Assembly (NCBI GenBank): GCA_009617715.1
Contig: VTFK01000016.1
Coordinates: 434,001 to 498,000, forward strand
Direction: 5' to 3'
DNA length: 64,000 nucleotides
Source of the DNA: Plectrocnemia conspersa
Lineage: Eukaryota > Arthropoda > Insecta > Trichoptera > Polycentropodidae
Of the stretch, positions 24,937-36,521 are shown piece by piece. The notes beneath the pieces were generated by a model. That model was not told the origin of the DNA. It made no database searches and was given only the letters and a program-made list of their open reading frames with translations. Positions within the stretch are counted from its first letter, which is position 1, and each line of letters opens with the position of its first letter. Both the position numbers and the translations under genes were made by a program.

Positions 24937-26130
24937 TTTATTTTTTTAGCTTATACGTATGTACCTACTTTGGTAGCGAAATGCTCAATCATATTTTTTT
25001 TGGCATAAGAAAATACATTTAAATATTTCAAGTGCGGGCTTATTAAAAATTTATTTAATTATATCAAACAACTTTTTTCGTGTTTTAGTTATAGTAATAT
25101 TTTATAAATATATACAGATTATTTTTAAAAAAAATTTTATTCTGCTAAAAACAGATTATTAAAAATCTTAGCTGATATTAAATAGACTAACATGCAATGC
25201 CAATTTATAAAGGAGCTTGATGGCGATACGGTTAGTGCAAACGTTCTTGTTTTAAACAACCAGGGAAAAAGACTCTCAAAGGATCATGACTCAAAATGAC
25301 CCTTAAATATTTTGTCAAAATTCTAAGCAATGTATTTAAACTTTTTATTTAAAGGCGAAGTGTTTAGTTATTATTGAATATAAAATTATTTTCTAAGAAT
25401 TGTGCATACTTAGGGATCATAAAGACACAAATAACTAATGGATCGTCTGTTCCTCATAACAAAGACTAGAATCTTTTAAAATTTTACGCAGGCGTCGTTT
25501 ATGTGTAGAGAGGACATTGATTTTCTTTTAAAAATTATTTAGTAAAACATTTAATAGCAAAAACGTTTTTACCGAGATCGTAAAATATTGTAAAAAAATG
25601 GTTAACGAAACATAGAAATTCTAAAACAGATCAAATGCATCTAAAGAGCTTCGAAAGAAAATTGAATTTTATAACTGCTTTGTTTGAGTCATTATTAAAT
25701 AGCTTAAAGAGCATAGGCTAGACCTCTGAAAAACCCCCGAAGAGGTAACATATTTTTGACATTAGTTTGCTATAGGTTACAACTCTTACTTATTCGTAGC
25801 TTTCAACTATTCGAATATAAAATAAAAAATTGACAATCAAATATTCGAATATATTTGTAAAAATTTTCTCGGTTTTACCGATTTTAATTTATTTAATTTA
25901 ATTAAATTTTTTTGTTTAGAAGAAGTATCTTATTGTATTACATTTCGAAACAAAACAAAGGCGCATCATGTCTATGAAAATTTGTGATTTTAACTAATCT
26001 TTATATGATTAATTTTATAATTTTCTTTCCTAACTTGTAACGACTCAAAGCCTGCAAAGCGGTTAACTCAGTTAGATAAAAATCAAAATATATAGGACAA
26101 TTATTTAATTCTAAGGCTCACCTAGAAGAA
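24937..26130. other. AT-rich non-coding DNA
   Basis: No gene, repeat or RNA recognised. Confidence 0.5.
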
Positions 26131-26480
26131 TTTGTTGGATATGATACAACTAAACACAAATGATGTCTCTTGGATTGAATCTAGTACATTGTTGACATTG
26201 TTAAGCTCACTGTTAATTAATTGGATTTATTTTCGATCATTAGCATTGATTGGGCGGCCATGATTTTGCTCTACCAGATAAACGACTATGTTAATCGAAC
26301 AAAGGAAGACAAAGATGTCGTACCATGGGATGTGGGGATACAGGATCGTTTAATCAAATATTGAGGTCAACCGCTATCTGTTATCATAGCAAATTATACC
26401 CAAATTGCCCCTAGGCTGGGAACCATCTTGTCGCCGACAGCACAGGGAAGCGGAAAATTCGGATAATACGATCGATATAG
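26131..26480. other. GC-raised non-coding island
   Basis: Balanced DNA with GATA-type words (CAGATAAACG, CTATCTGTTATC) and no open frame of note. Candidate regulatory element by inference. Confidence 0.3.
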
Positions 26481-27180
26481 GAATGAACCACGATTTAGAC
26501 GTTTGAATGCATAAACAAATTAGTTTGATAATCTAAAATTTATATTATTATATTTAAAAATACCAGAGGATGCTTTGGTGAAGTACTTTATCAAGTCATC
26601 ATATAGACGGTAGCTTAAAGAACCATAGACCAGTGGAATAAGTCGATGACCAATGTGGCATAAGTCGATGAATCCTATATGGTGAATCCTTAGTGTGTTT
26701 ATATTTATATAATTAAAATTACAATCTATTATCACAGATTTGGTTTTTAAAATCTGTTCCAATTTCGTGGATGAAATTTTGGAATAATATATAAAAATAG
26801 TGACATATAGTAATTACCAGCTTAAATAAAACTTTATAAATCTCGAAAAGTCTTACTACTTTTTGGATAGTTTTTGGTTCTGTTTACTTTGTTGTTACAC
26901 ATTGAGCTAACTAAATAAATAAAATATATTTTATTTGCTTAATTTTGTAAAATACAGTTTTATATGTATAAAATGTAAGCAATAATGCTATTAGATTCAG
27001 TAATATAATTTTTAAGTAAATGCTCTGATCGGTAAAAAATGCAACATCAAATAATTATAGCTAATGTTCTAAAACAAAAAAAAAATCTAAAAGTATCAAA
27101 TTTTAATAGCAATATTTAGTCAAAAAAGTTTAAGCATTATATTAATAATTTTCTTTTTAAATACCACCGTTAATAAAAAT
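26481..27180. other. AT-rich non-coding DNA
   Basis: The 80-aa minus frame at 26520-26762 has no recognisable motif. Confidence 0.45.
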
Positions 27181-27540
27181 GCAGTACAGTACCTATATTA
27201 CGTTATTTTACGAGGGCGGTGGATCGTTTTCCTCGATGGCGTGCGATAAAAATAAAACGAAATAACTTCATCATCATCATCGTCGACGTCATTATCGTCA
27301 TCGTCTACACCGCGGGGTGATTAACAAGCGAGACACATTAGAAAGAGTAATTATGCCCAAAGCTCGTTATGCTCCGAAGCGATTTTAATTTATAATACTT
27401 CAATCACAATTATGACTCAATTACATACAAAACTGCCGTTCGCTGAGCTTTCTACGAAAAAAGGTACGTTTAAAACGCCATTTTGCAAAAAATAAAAAAA
27501 AAACGCATTTCTGGCGAGCTCGGTCGAAAGATTGATTAAA
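27181..27540. other. GC-raised island with CAT/CGT trinucleotide run
   Basis: Around 27269-27306 the plus strand has an imperfect CAT-CGT run (TCATCATCATCATCGTCG and continuation). The rest is balanced non-coding DNA with TTTATAATAC/AATTATGAC words. No coding frame extends through it. Confidence 0.4.
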
Positions 27541-27994
27541 AATTCCCAATATAAACTAACAGCCACACTTTTTCATATCCATTATTTTTACCAAAATAAT
27601 GTTTATTTTATTTAGAATTACTTGTTTTCCATTGAAAAATTTATTTCTTATTTTTCATTATACAATATTAATAGGAAAGCAGTTTGATTGAAAAATATAG
27701 GTATTGTTCGATTTTGGCGTCGAATATGCAATTATTTTTTATCCGACGGTGTTTTAAAAAGTTGTTATTAGTGAGTTTGTGAATGTGGTGCTGTGACTGA
27801 GTGTCAAGTTCTTAAGACTGTTTTTTCAGAGTTGCTTAATCGAATGAAAGCAAATTTAATACTTATTTATTATGAATTGTATTCTGCTTTGATCATAGTA
27901 CACCTATTAATTAAAGTGTAACTTCCAGGTGGTCATTTGTTGGCAACCATTACATAATTAAAAATTAAATGTATAGTATTATTTTTAGTCATGT
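27541..27994. other. AT-rich non-coding DNA
   Basis: Nothing supported. Confidence 0.5.
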
Positions 27995-29427
27995 GTGAAC
28001 AACAGCGTTTCCCAACCTTTTTTGGCTTATGTATCACTTGGTAGTATTAGTATTTCGAGAAATTTGTTATTCTATTTGCATTATAAATTTTATAGGGTGA
28101 CTATATTTCCCGGAACTCAATTTATTTAAGTTAAAAAAAAATACTAATAATTTTATTTTTTTCTGATAACAATGAGACATTTGAACATTACATATAAAAA
28201 TGTTTTTTTTTTAAATAAAAGGTGCCAAAGCTCATTTCTTGTCGAAATTCAAAACCAGGACATTTAAAAAAGTATTTTTAATAACAATTAATTTTAATTA
28301 AAAAAAAATACATACAATTAGATTAAATTATTTGTTTAAAAAAATGAAAGGCACCGCAGGCAATTTTTTCCAAAAATTACCGATATTAATAAAAAATATA
28401 TGTATATAAAATTAATTAAACACGGTAAATAAAAAAATTCTTCTAATGAAAACTAGACAATTTACACTTTTATTTTTACAAATTTACAACAGCAATTTTT
28501 ATTTTAAATATAATAATATTAATGAAATTGCATTTAAAAATATTTTTATTACCGAAATTTTCTATTTATTATCGAAAATAATAGTTATGAAAGTGTTGCT
28601 TAAGATTAAAATACATTGTTATTAAGTTATAAGTTTAATTTTTAAACGAATTTTACGAAAATATAAGCACAATAATATAAGCCAAATAAATTTAATGAGA
28701 TCCTGTGCTTGTTTCGATGAACATAATTTTTCGAAATTTGGTTAAAAATATGTGAGATAAACCCTTAAATCTACACCTGTGCTTAATATGTTTTGATACT
28801 TACTTTTTAAAAAAACATATAAAGAAAAGGCTCTTTCTACTAATTTCGTACTAGTGAACAGTAATAAGAATCAGAGAGTTCTTCATATTCTTTATCAATG
28901 CTTAACCAAAAATTAATTAGATTGTTTCGTTGGAATTTTACTTGTATAGTTTTGTCACTTGAAAAGTCTATTAAATCTTTTATTGATAATGATGAAGCTT
29001 TTTCTTAATGTTCTGCATAGGAGGGATTTGAAATCCAATTATTATCTTAGTTTTCGAGTTTTGGAAAATACTCCATGAAAGACGATTATAATCCTGTTAA
29101 ATGAACTAATATATTTTCTCGTAAATCTTGAGACAAGCTAACCTTATTTTCAACCAAAAAAGTATGTAGAGCTTCGAATACTTCCGGTTGAATATTTTCG
29201 ATACACTGTTTCCAAAAATCTGATTTCTTAATCATACTTTCAATTTAATCATTAACATTAAAGATTGTCATCGAGCTTTTCTGAAAAATTACATTTAGAA
29301 AAAATACAATAATTTAAATGATATTTTTATAACTGATTTTTTTTCTTTTAATGTCCGCCATTACTGATTATTTTTTGCGTACCACCGGTGGTACGCGTAT
29401 CACAGGTTGGGAACCGCTGGTGTACAA
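27995..29427. mobile_element. hAT element, 1417 bp, with TIRs and 8-bp target duplication
   Basis: Left end (28003) CAGCGTTTCCCAACCT and right end in reverse (29419) CAGCGGTTCCCAACCT differ at one base over 16. The flanks are GTGAACAA (27995-28002) and GTGTACAA (29420-29427), an 8-bp duplication with one change, as expected for hAT. A perfect 20-bp palindrome (29377-29396) sits just inside the right end. The interior is very AT-rich and encodes only a decayed C-terminal part of the transposase on the minus strand. It is therefore an internally deleted, non-autonomous copy. Confidence 0.85.
28752..29235 (-). pseudogene. hAT transposase C-terminal remnant (ZBED5/GTF2IRD2-like)
   Basis: From 29235 leftward the minus-strand translation reads MIKKSDFWKQCIEN, then LSQDLRENILVHLTGL, MEYFPKLEN, WISNPS, then LIDFSSDKTIQVKFQ and INFWLSIDKEYEELSD. 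This follows in order the C-terminal dimerisation region of ZBED5/GTF2IRD2-type hAT transposases (HL-x-x-L then YFP, W-x-x-NP, then FW-x-S-x-x-x-EYP-x-L-S-x-x-A). After two adjacent stops a frame change leads to SKYQNILSTGVDLRVYL, matching the final K-T-K-Y-R-x-R-L-x-x-x-x-D-L-R-x-x-L block. At least five stops are present. The catalytic core and zinc finger are missing. Confidence 0.8.
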
Positions 29428-30420
29428 CATTATAAAAAGGGTCCAAATATCGTGGTTAGTGATTGGTGGCTTAGGTTTGCGTGATTATTTCAATTTTATT
29501 TGTGTTTTGTTAAGCAAAATACTTGTTGGTAATTATTGCCGTGGATAATTCAATTAAATATTACAAAATTCAGACTATTTTTATACTTTATGTGATTTTT
29601 ATATGCAAAAATCGCCATATTTTTTAAATTAGTTTTCATTCGTTATACGGTTAAATGTAAAAATTAGCTATCTGTATTATTTTAGTTAAGTAAAATTCTA
29701 CAAAATTATCGTTATTTTTTTTCTAGTATATGATATGTTGCTCTGAATATAACAGTTAATTTTATGAAGTACTAAAAATTTTGCAGTTTAAATAAAATTA
29801 TAAACTTTTAGTGCAAGAATAAAACTATAACTCTAATTATATTTAAAAAACAGATAATTACATATTTATGCAAAAATCAGCGTTTAGCCTATATAGCTAC
29901 TATAAGGTAGATTTGATGCTTAATATCGAAGTAGTAAAAAAATAATTATAACACTAGAACTATTTAATAGAAAAAATTCCCTTTTTAATTTTAAAATTAA
30001 AAAATAGTCAAATATTAAAATATAAATTAAAATAAAAAGCTAGTGATATTTGATAAATTATTAGTAAATTTTATATATTTATATACCTTTATCAACAATA
30101 TTATGAAAAAAAACATTGAATATTTCGTCTATGCCAAATTTAGAAAAACATAAATTTTCTTGATACTAATAATATTATATATGAGATATTGAATTAACCT
30201 AGTTTTTTTGCATTTTAAAAATAATTTAAAATACATTGTTTGCAGAAAAAGGTTAAAATTACGAATCTATATGTGATTTAAAATTGAAATTAAATTATTT
30301 ATTAAAAATATGATTTAACAATCCAAATTTTGATTGTCAAGTACATTATAATCAATTTATTATCTATTTTTTACTAGTGTTTCTTATACATATTTATTGT
30401 GTATAAATGTATATTTTTAT
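29428..30420. other. AT-rich non-coding DNA
   Basis: No gene or repeat could be supported. Confidence 0.5.
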
Positions 30421-30424
30421 TACA

Positions 30425-30650
30425 TTATACGGTGAAACGCAATGCGGGGCGAATCGTAAAAATTTCACGATAAAATCGTAGGTAAAGAAGGTCGAACGTA
30501 TTATATTTCGCCCTTGTGTACGACCGGAATTTCCGTATTGGGATTGCGCGTCGTTTACGTAGGTGTGCCGTAAATTATCTTTGGATCACCCTGTTGATAC
30601 TGAATGAGCGCCATTTGTGTTTATGATGATTATTGTGTCGATTTTCCCAA
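30425..30650. other. GC-raised non-coding island
   Basis: Balanced 225-bp stretch containing TTTATGATGATTATTGTG (about 30619-30636), which joins a TTTATG-type Hox word and an ATTA core. No open frame. Candidate enhancer-like element. Confidence 0.35.
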
Positions 30651-31189
30651 AAGAAATATTTACTGTTGGTTATGAAATGAATTTATTTTATTACGCCAAT
30701 GATTGGAAACGCTTACTCCGCAAACTTTTTATAGTCATATTCAATCAAAAGGTCATGGGTTTGATCAACACGAACACCAATTTTATTCAAATATAAAAAT
30801 CAACATTGCTAATTTTTTGCTTATAGTTAAAGTACTACAAATATCTAATAATTGCTAGAATTTAATTTATGTTGTTTTTATATATTAAAATAAAAGCATC
30901 AAATTTGAATTATGCTCATAAAGAAAATACTTAAAACCCAAATTACTAGAAATCCAGTTTTAAATTACTCACTTATTTATTTTTCAAGATTTTAATTAAT
31001 AAAATTACGCTTTTGACCTCTAACATATAACCCAAATGTACCTTAATAAGTTTACATAATCAATCATATTTTTCAATTAATTTGATTTTGTAATTACCTT
31101 ATTACAATGATAAAGCACCTCATTACTTTATTATTGAATAACGCCTACTTATTTACGCATTTTCAATCTTAATTACGCTCTTTAATTAA
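30651..31189. other. AT-rich non-coding DNA
   Basis: No supported feature. A B-box-like word near 30762-30775 has no partnering A box. Confidence 0.45.
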
Positions 31190-31545
31190 TATTTTTAATT
31201 AATTATGGTTTTGTCGTCGGAGTTTAATCGCTTTTTGTAATTTTCCACGTGAGGCGCAAGGGAAAATTTCAATGTCAAAATACAAACAATCGAATTAAGC
31301 GGCGTAATTTTCTTTTGTGATATTAGCGCAAAAGCCTCCTCCTCTTTTTCCTTCTTCTCATTCTACTTCAAAGCCGACTGTACATTTTCGTCAAGTTTAT
31401 TGGTAACCTTTTTGCTTGGTTTATGACCACGCGGGCGTAAGATTATAACGTAATACCACAAGCGAAATTGACCACCGGAGGTTGGGCGCCTCTGAACTCC
31501 CACGCGAATTTTGCTACAGTTTTGTTACGACTTATTTTTAATGGT
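31190..31545. other. GC-raised non-coding island
   Basis: Balanced DNA with TTTAATCGC, CACGTG (31248-31253), TTTATGACC and a pyrimidine run (31330-31366). No coding frame of interest. Candidate regulatory element. Confidence 0.3.
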
Positions 31546-33500
31546 ATTATAATCCTGCAGCATAATTTCAAGTTTTTTTATAATACAATTCTAACAACAA
31601 TATATAGATCATTTTTATGTATCATTTTTAATAATCATTTTTTCACAAAAATTAATGTAGGCATTTAGTTTTCGTTAGTATATATTTATATACATACATA
31701 TATTATCAAAATTAGAGTTGGAACATATTTTTCAATGAAAATAACACACATTTAGTTTTTTATTAATTTTATTTCTGCTTATTTAGAAACATAACACAAT
31801 AAAAAATTGTACATATATTATAACCAATTTGTTATTGCAGTTTATAGATCTAGTTTTAGTGTATATTACCTAGCACCACTTTTCCTCCTCCCAATATTTT
31901 CTATTTATTTTTATTTCTGACATCAGTTGATAATACAATAGTATGACCATAGTAAATTATCGCATTGTATAATTTTCTTACAAAAATTAGTCGTTAATTT
32001 ATTAAATTCTGCCTTTGGAGTTGGCAATAAGACACTGCTAAGCTTTTGTAAATTAGTAACTTTATTGCATTGCGTTTCTTAGAATAAATTCACTATTTTC
32101 ATTTAATATATTATATATGCCACAATGTACTTTCTTCTAGCAATTTAGTACTGAAAAACATGATTTGAAGTATAGACAATGACCTAGACATACAACTGCA
32201 GCTTTTGTTTAACACTGTGATAAATAAACAAGAGCAAGATTGATAGTTGCTAGACAATATACTTGCGATATGATGCTAAATATTCCTTACCTGTTCAAAT
32301 ATCATTAAAATGCGGTTTTATACAGATAATTATTAATACAATTTAGCTTTAGTATAGTACTGTAAAACTATAAAAAATTACATGTCATACAGGTCATGAA
32401 AAATTATGCTTTTTTTAATAATCCAACAATATATAATTTAAAACGCCATCAAAAAAATATCACTTAATAGTTTTAACACGACTGTTTCAGTATGATCCTA
32501 GACCTTAAAGCTGACAACCTCAAAGTCAAGAAAAAAGTAAGCCTTTTCATTTTAATTGCTAGATTTGTTTTAGCTAGACGTCATCTTGAGTTGCCAGTAG
32601 TTATTCGAGCTTTAAAACGATTCATTGGTATTATACATTTTCATGATGCATAAATATTTTATAGTACTTTTGATAGGTTTTTTCATTATGGTGTAACAAT
32701 AAAAAAAACTAATAATAAAAATAGTATTTTTTGTTGGGTTTACGGTTTTATTAAACACTAAAAAGTATTTATTGAAAATTAAAATTTACAGAAGTATTTA
32801 GAATTGAGTTGTTAAAAATATTAAAGGATTCTGTTTGGCTGTAGTTACCTAATTTTTTTTAATTAGTAAACCTATAATACTTTTTCACAAGCTATTTATA
32901 CGTTTTTAGTTCATTTATATTCTGGTTATCCTTTTTAATGCTAGCTAATTTAATAATATTACGAAAAAAACTACCGTTGCTTTTTTAATTGATTATCAGT
33001 GACAAGTCATATTTAATTTATTTTAAAGTCTATCTATTTATTATTTGATGGTGTGGTTAAGTTTAAAAATGCTTATACATATTATAAATAGTAACGGTTT
33101 AAAATTTCACATTGGAGAACGCAAGTAAATAGTAATTCGAAAAAATTGAAAGTTAATTTATTAAAAAAAAAATTTATAATGACTGAATACTTCCTAACCA
33201 AAAATTTGAGAAATACTTAGAAGTACTGATTTTTTGCACTTTATTTATCAAATGACATTAAAATAAGAACATCCAACCTTGTAAAAAGCCTCTTACTAGC
33301 GCCTTAATAAACTAAGCCAATGAAACTAGTCTCCAAAAGGCCTGACTCCACCAGAGAGCCTCAGCTCCTTTGACTCCCAGAGAGCCTCTAAAGCACCCAA
33401 TATAAATGCCATGTATTCCTAAGTGTTATTAAAAATAAATATAAATTTGTTATGGTTAGAATTACATCTCTACTACAAAAATAATTTTGCTTTATTATCG
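31546..33500. other. AT-rich non-coding DNA
   Basis: Mostly featureless. One short segment (32491-32536) is bounded by acceptor-like TTTCAG and donor-like GTAAGC, and starts a 53-codon frame (ATG at 32492). This is too little to call an exon. Around 33345-33400 the word CAGAGAGCCTC occurs twice. Confidence 0.4.
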
Positions 33501-33860
33501 ATCCAATATAATGGTATTATATTAATGTCGCGTAAAAATCTACGTGGCGTGAAAAACTCGATGCCGGTAATTTGAAAAAGGCAAACAAGCGTTTGTCAAC
33601 ATTCTCTGGTTTTAATGGTAGACATAGTGGAGTTCGGTAAAAAAAATCTGGTTACCGAGCAATCGGGCTAATGTGGGCTCATTCGGCAAACACGTATCGT
33701 AATATTACACACGTTCGCATTATGTTTGCGTTTTATACACACTGGCAAATGCGGCGAGAATTTATAATGAAATCATAATTCATAGGAGTTGTTAAATTGC
33801 GACTGGACGCCCGTTGCGTTTGTATGTATAAATTTTGTATCGTTAAATCGTAGTTTGTAT
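33501..33860. other. GC-raised non-coding island
   Basis: Balanced DNA with several TTTATAATGAAATCATAATT-type homeodomain words and a repeated TTTGCG/GTTTGC theme. No coding frame. Candidate conserved element. Confidence 0.3.
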
Positions 33861-34336
33861 TCGTTAGGGGTTAAAAAAATGTACATATGTAAATGAATAA
33901 TAATATTTTGTATCATAAATATTTCCCGAGACGAGTGTGGCTACATTTTTTTATTTCACAAAGTAATTTGACGAGTTTTTATTTTTTTTTGTATTGTGCG
34001 AATGCTGCGATAGATAGCACTTTTGAATTATACAGAGCTTGTTTTTTCCATTACGTGGAGTGTCAATCACAGAGGTGCACTTTAGCTTGATACATGTATA
34101 CTATTTTATATATTTTCAAATAGTTAATTCACAACAAAAATCATTGAAATGTATACATAATAGAGTGTTTTAATATAGGACGGGCCATAAGTTTTTTCGC
34201 ACTTTTTAAATGTGTCAGTATGGTGAGAGATTCTTTTCAAACACAATCCCTGCATTTCCCAGGATAATATCAGACGAATTAAATGCAGCAACATGAGGTC
34301 ACTTGTCATACATCCGATGTGATCATATATAGCAGG
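33861..34336. other. AT-rich DNA with weak mariner-like end
   Basis: At 34178-34212 the words GGCCATAAGTTTTTTCGCAC resemble the terminal repeat style of Tc1/mariner elements. The 61-aa minus frame (34124-34309) running into it carries no readable D,D motif. Not firm. Confidence 0.2.
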
Positions 34337-34463
34337 CGCGTACGGTAAAATACATTTTTTTTTCGCTCGCTCGCGTGCTAAGTGACGAGAGTGAGTGAGA
34401 AGAAGTGGGCGTGCGGAACGCTTCTAACGCACACCCTTATCTCACTCACTCTCACTGTACGCG
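34337..34463. repeat. Foldback repeat related to the 1.05-kb element
   Basis: Inverted arms 34387-34415 and 34428-34453 (GAGAGTGAGTGAGA at the outer ends) enclose a 12-nt loop, and an outer CGCGTAC/GTACGCG pair lies at 34337-34343 and 34457-34463. The left half shares TTCGCTC-CTCGCGTG-TAAGTGAC-AGAGTGAG with the minus strand of 20450-20495 inside the 1.05-kb TIR element. The shared tract is about 60 nt with few differences. It is therefore a related dispersed repeat or MITE derivative; no target duplication could be fixed. Confidence 0.55.
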
Positions 34464-35284
34464 TTTGATGTATAGTGTTTCAAAAAATAGTTGTGCTAGG
34501 AAATGGATTGCAATTAACATCAAAATAAAAGTCTGCAGCATTATGTTGTTGTTGTGAATATTGAAATGTAAAATAAAAAACAATTAAAAACCAAATAAAA
34601 AAAAAATAGCAAATTTATATAAAAACGAATTATTGCTACTTGCTTAAACCTTGTAAATATTAAAAGGGATAATGATATATTAAATAGTTATTGTATCGAA
34701 ACAATAATTGTCAGGTTATCGAATATTTTGGTAACAAACATGTAACATGCAAGCAGATTTTTCTACTAATTAATTAAAAAAATAATAATACTCTCAATAC
34801 TGATAATACCGGTGTTGAATGTTTTTCTATTGGTAATACCGGTATTTAAAAATCAATTATTATTGAAATACTTACTTGGACCTAATCAATAAGGTGGTCG
34901 GTTACGTCTGGAATCGAACATGATACCAGACAAAAATGGTACTGAGTATGATTTTATTATTTTAATAGGAAAAAGGAGTTGCTTATAATTTTTATTAGTT
35001 TGAAATGGTATTTTAAATAACCTCAAAGATAACCGTGCAGTTGATTAGACCTCACATTTTTATCTCTCTCGCCGTTTTAAAGTGGTTCCGAGAAACGTTG
35101 CTTGTATGGCATACGGTCGCCACAGTAGATACATAATTGTGTCGTAATGCGCACACATATTATGTTTTTCAATAGCATACTGCTTAAGATAAGATTATTG
35201 GAAATTCGTCATTACTATTACATACCTTGTTAATTGTTGTTTTTGTTAGCTAACAATTGTTTTTTTAAAGGGCACTACGTTTAT
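34464..35284. other. AT-rich DNA with paired AATACCGGT words
   Basis: At 34803-34852 the words GATAATACCGGTGTT and GGTAATACCGGTATT occur 21 nt apart, like the cluster at 19.43-19.52 kb. Otherwise unremarkable. Confidence 0.4.
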
Positions 35285-35735
35285 ATTGTGGATAATTTTG
35301 TTTAGTGCCACTTTCGAAACACCACAACGCCAACTAGCGCCTAATCGTTTCGCAGCAGTCGTAATTTATTTTGACGACCGCAAATTGACGAATATTACAG
35401 TGCACGGGGCAAAACCATAATCCGCGCTCGCAGCTCATGAACGGTAATTCGGGGGCAATCGCGGTGTCCCCGTTTCGCAAATGCGGGGCTTCCAATAGAC
35501 AGACAGACAGGCAAGAGTGTTTACGGCCGTTTTATGACTTCAATCCTCATCAAACGGTTAATGCCGCAAGATCCGACTGCCGCGTATAATTTAAACGCCA
35601 CTAAATAAACCGTTTAAACCAGCCGGCGCAGGTTATTCATGAATGTTTTACGCTTCGTCCGACATAGTAAATTTCAATCGCGCACCCCTAAACTGATTTG
35701 TCATCGAAAAGGCCACCTGTGTGTGTTTATGAGGG
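35285..35735. other. GC-raised non-coding island with TTTATGA words
   Basis: One of the clearest islands. It contains GGCCGTTTTATGACTTC, TTATTCATGAATG and TTTATGAGG (Hox/caudal-type words), a GACAGACAGACAG run (about 35499-35512) and several TTTAAAC words, all without an open frame. Candidate developmental enhancer by inference. Confidence 0.4.
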
Positions 35736-36210
35736 TTTATGGAAAATTTGATGGGGTTTGTTATGGGATGCGTGAGAGAATATAGTGCAATTTTGCAGTT
35801 TACTGCATGTCATTTATTTGTGATTAAGTTCACAATTTTTTTAAAATTATTTTATCACTCGTTTTTAGCGCTTGGAGTTCACCCCTTTTACAAAACCCGA
35901 CACACTAACCCTTTTTTATTTATAATACCATTTGCGTGATTTAATGTCAGTGTGGTTGCGGCGCTGCCGTAAAACTGGCTCTAGAGAAGTCTCGTAAAAT
36001 TCTATCCCGAGATTGCAATTGAGTTGCATGTCGCCAGATGCACGCGGTTCATCTCTCGGTTCGCCGAAACGGTGACTCTTGGGAAATTGACAAGTTACTA
36101 CTGATACAAGACTTGGGAGGATGGAGCTCCATCTGTCCCCTTATTCCATTTTGGCGATATTTTCTTCATCTCGCCGGAATACATCACGAATTCAAGAAGG
36201 GGATTTAAGT
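35736..36210. other. Mixed DNA with a second GC-raised patch
   Basis: A 66-aa plus frame (35739-35939) is Phe-rich and unlike known proteins. A GC-raised patch at 35945-36200 lacks coding signal. Confidence 0.3.
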
Positions 36211-36521
36211 GAATCACATAACTATTTTGTTACACGTGTGTGTATTGTATGGAAATATACACTGTATGTTACGTTTATAAAATAAAATAAAACTTATTTT
36301 AACTAATAGTGGATTTTGTAAATATTGTGTTGCTTATAATATCTAATTTCTTGTCAAAACAGATGTGTTGTTTATCATGGTAAGGATTTGTATTGGCTTA
36401 GCATATTTTGATAACATAAAATACTAGTGTTACAGTATGTGGCTAATATCTGAAATACATTGGTTTACATAAATATAAACCTGGTTATACTCGAGTTAGT
36501 CGAAAGAGTATTAAACCTCTT

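Noticed and set aside
30745..30785. B-box-like GGTCATGGGTTTGATC
   Set aside because: No A-box at tRNA spacing and no anticodon arm.
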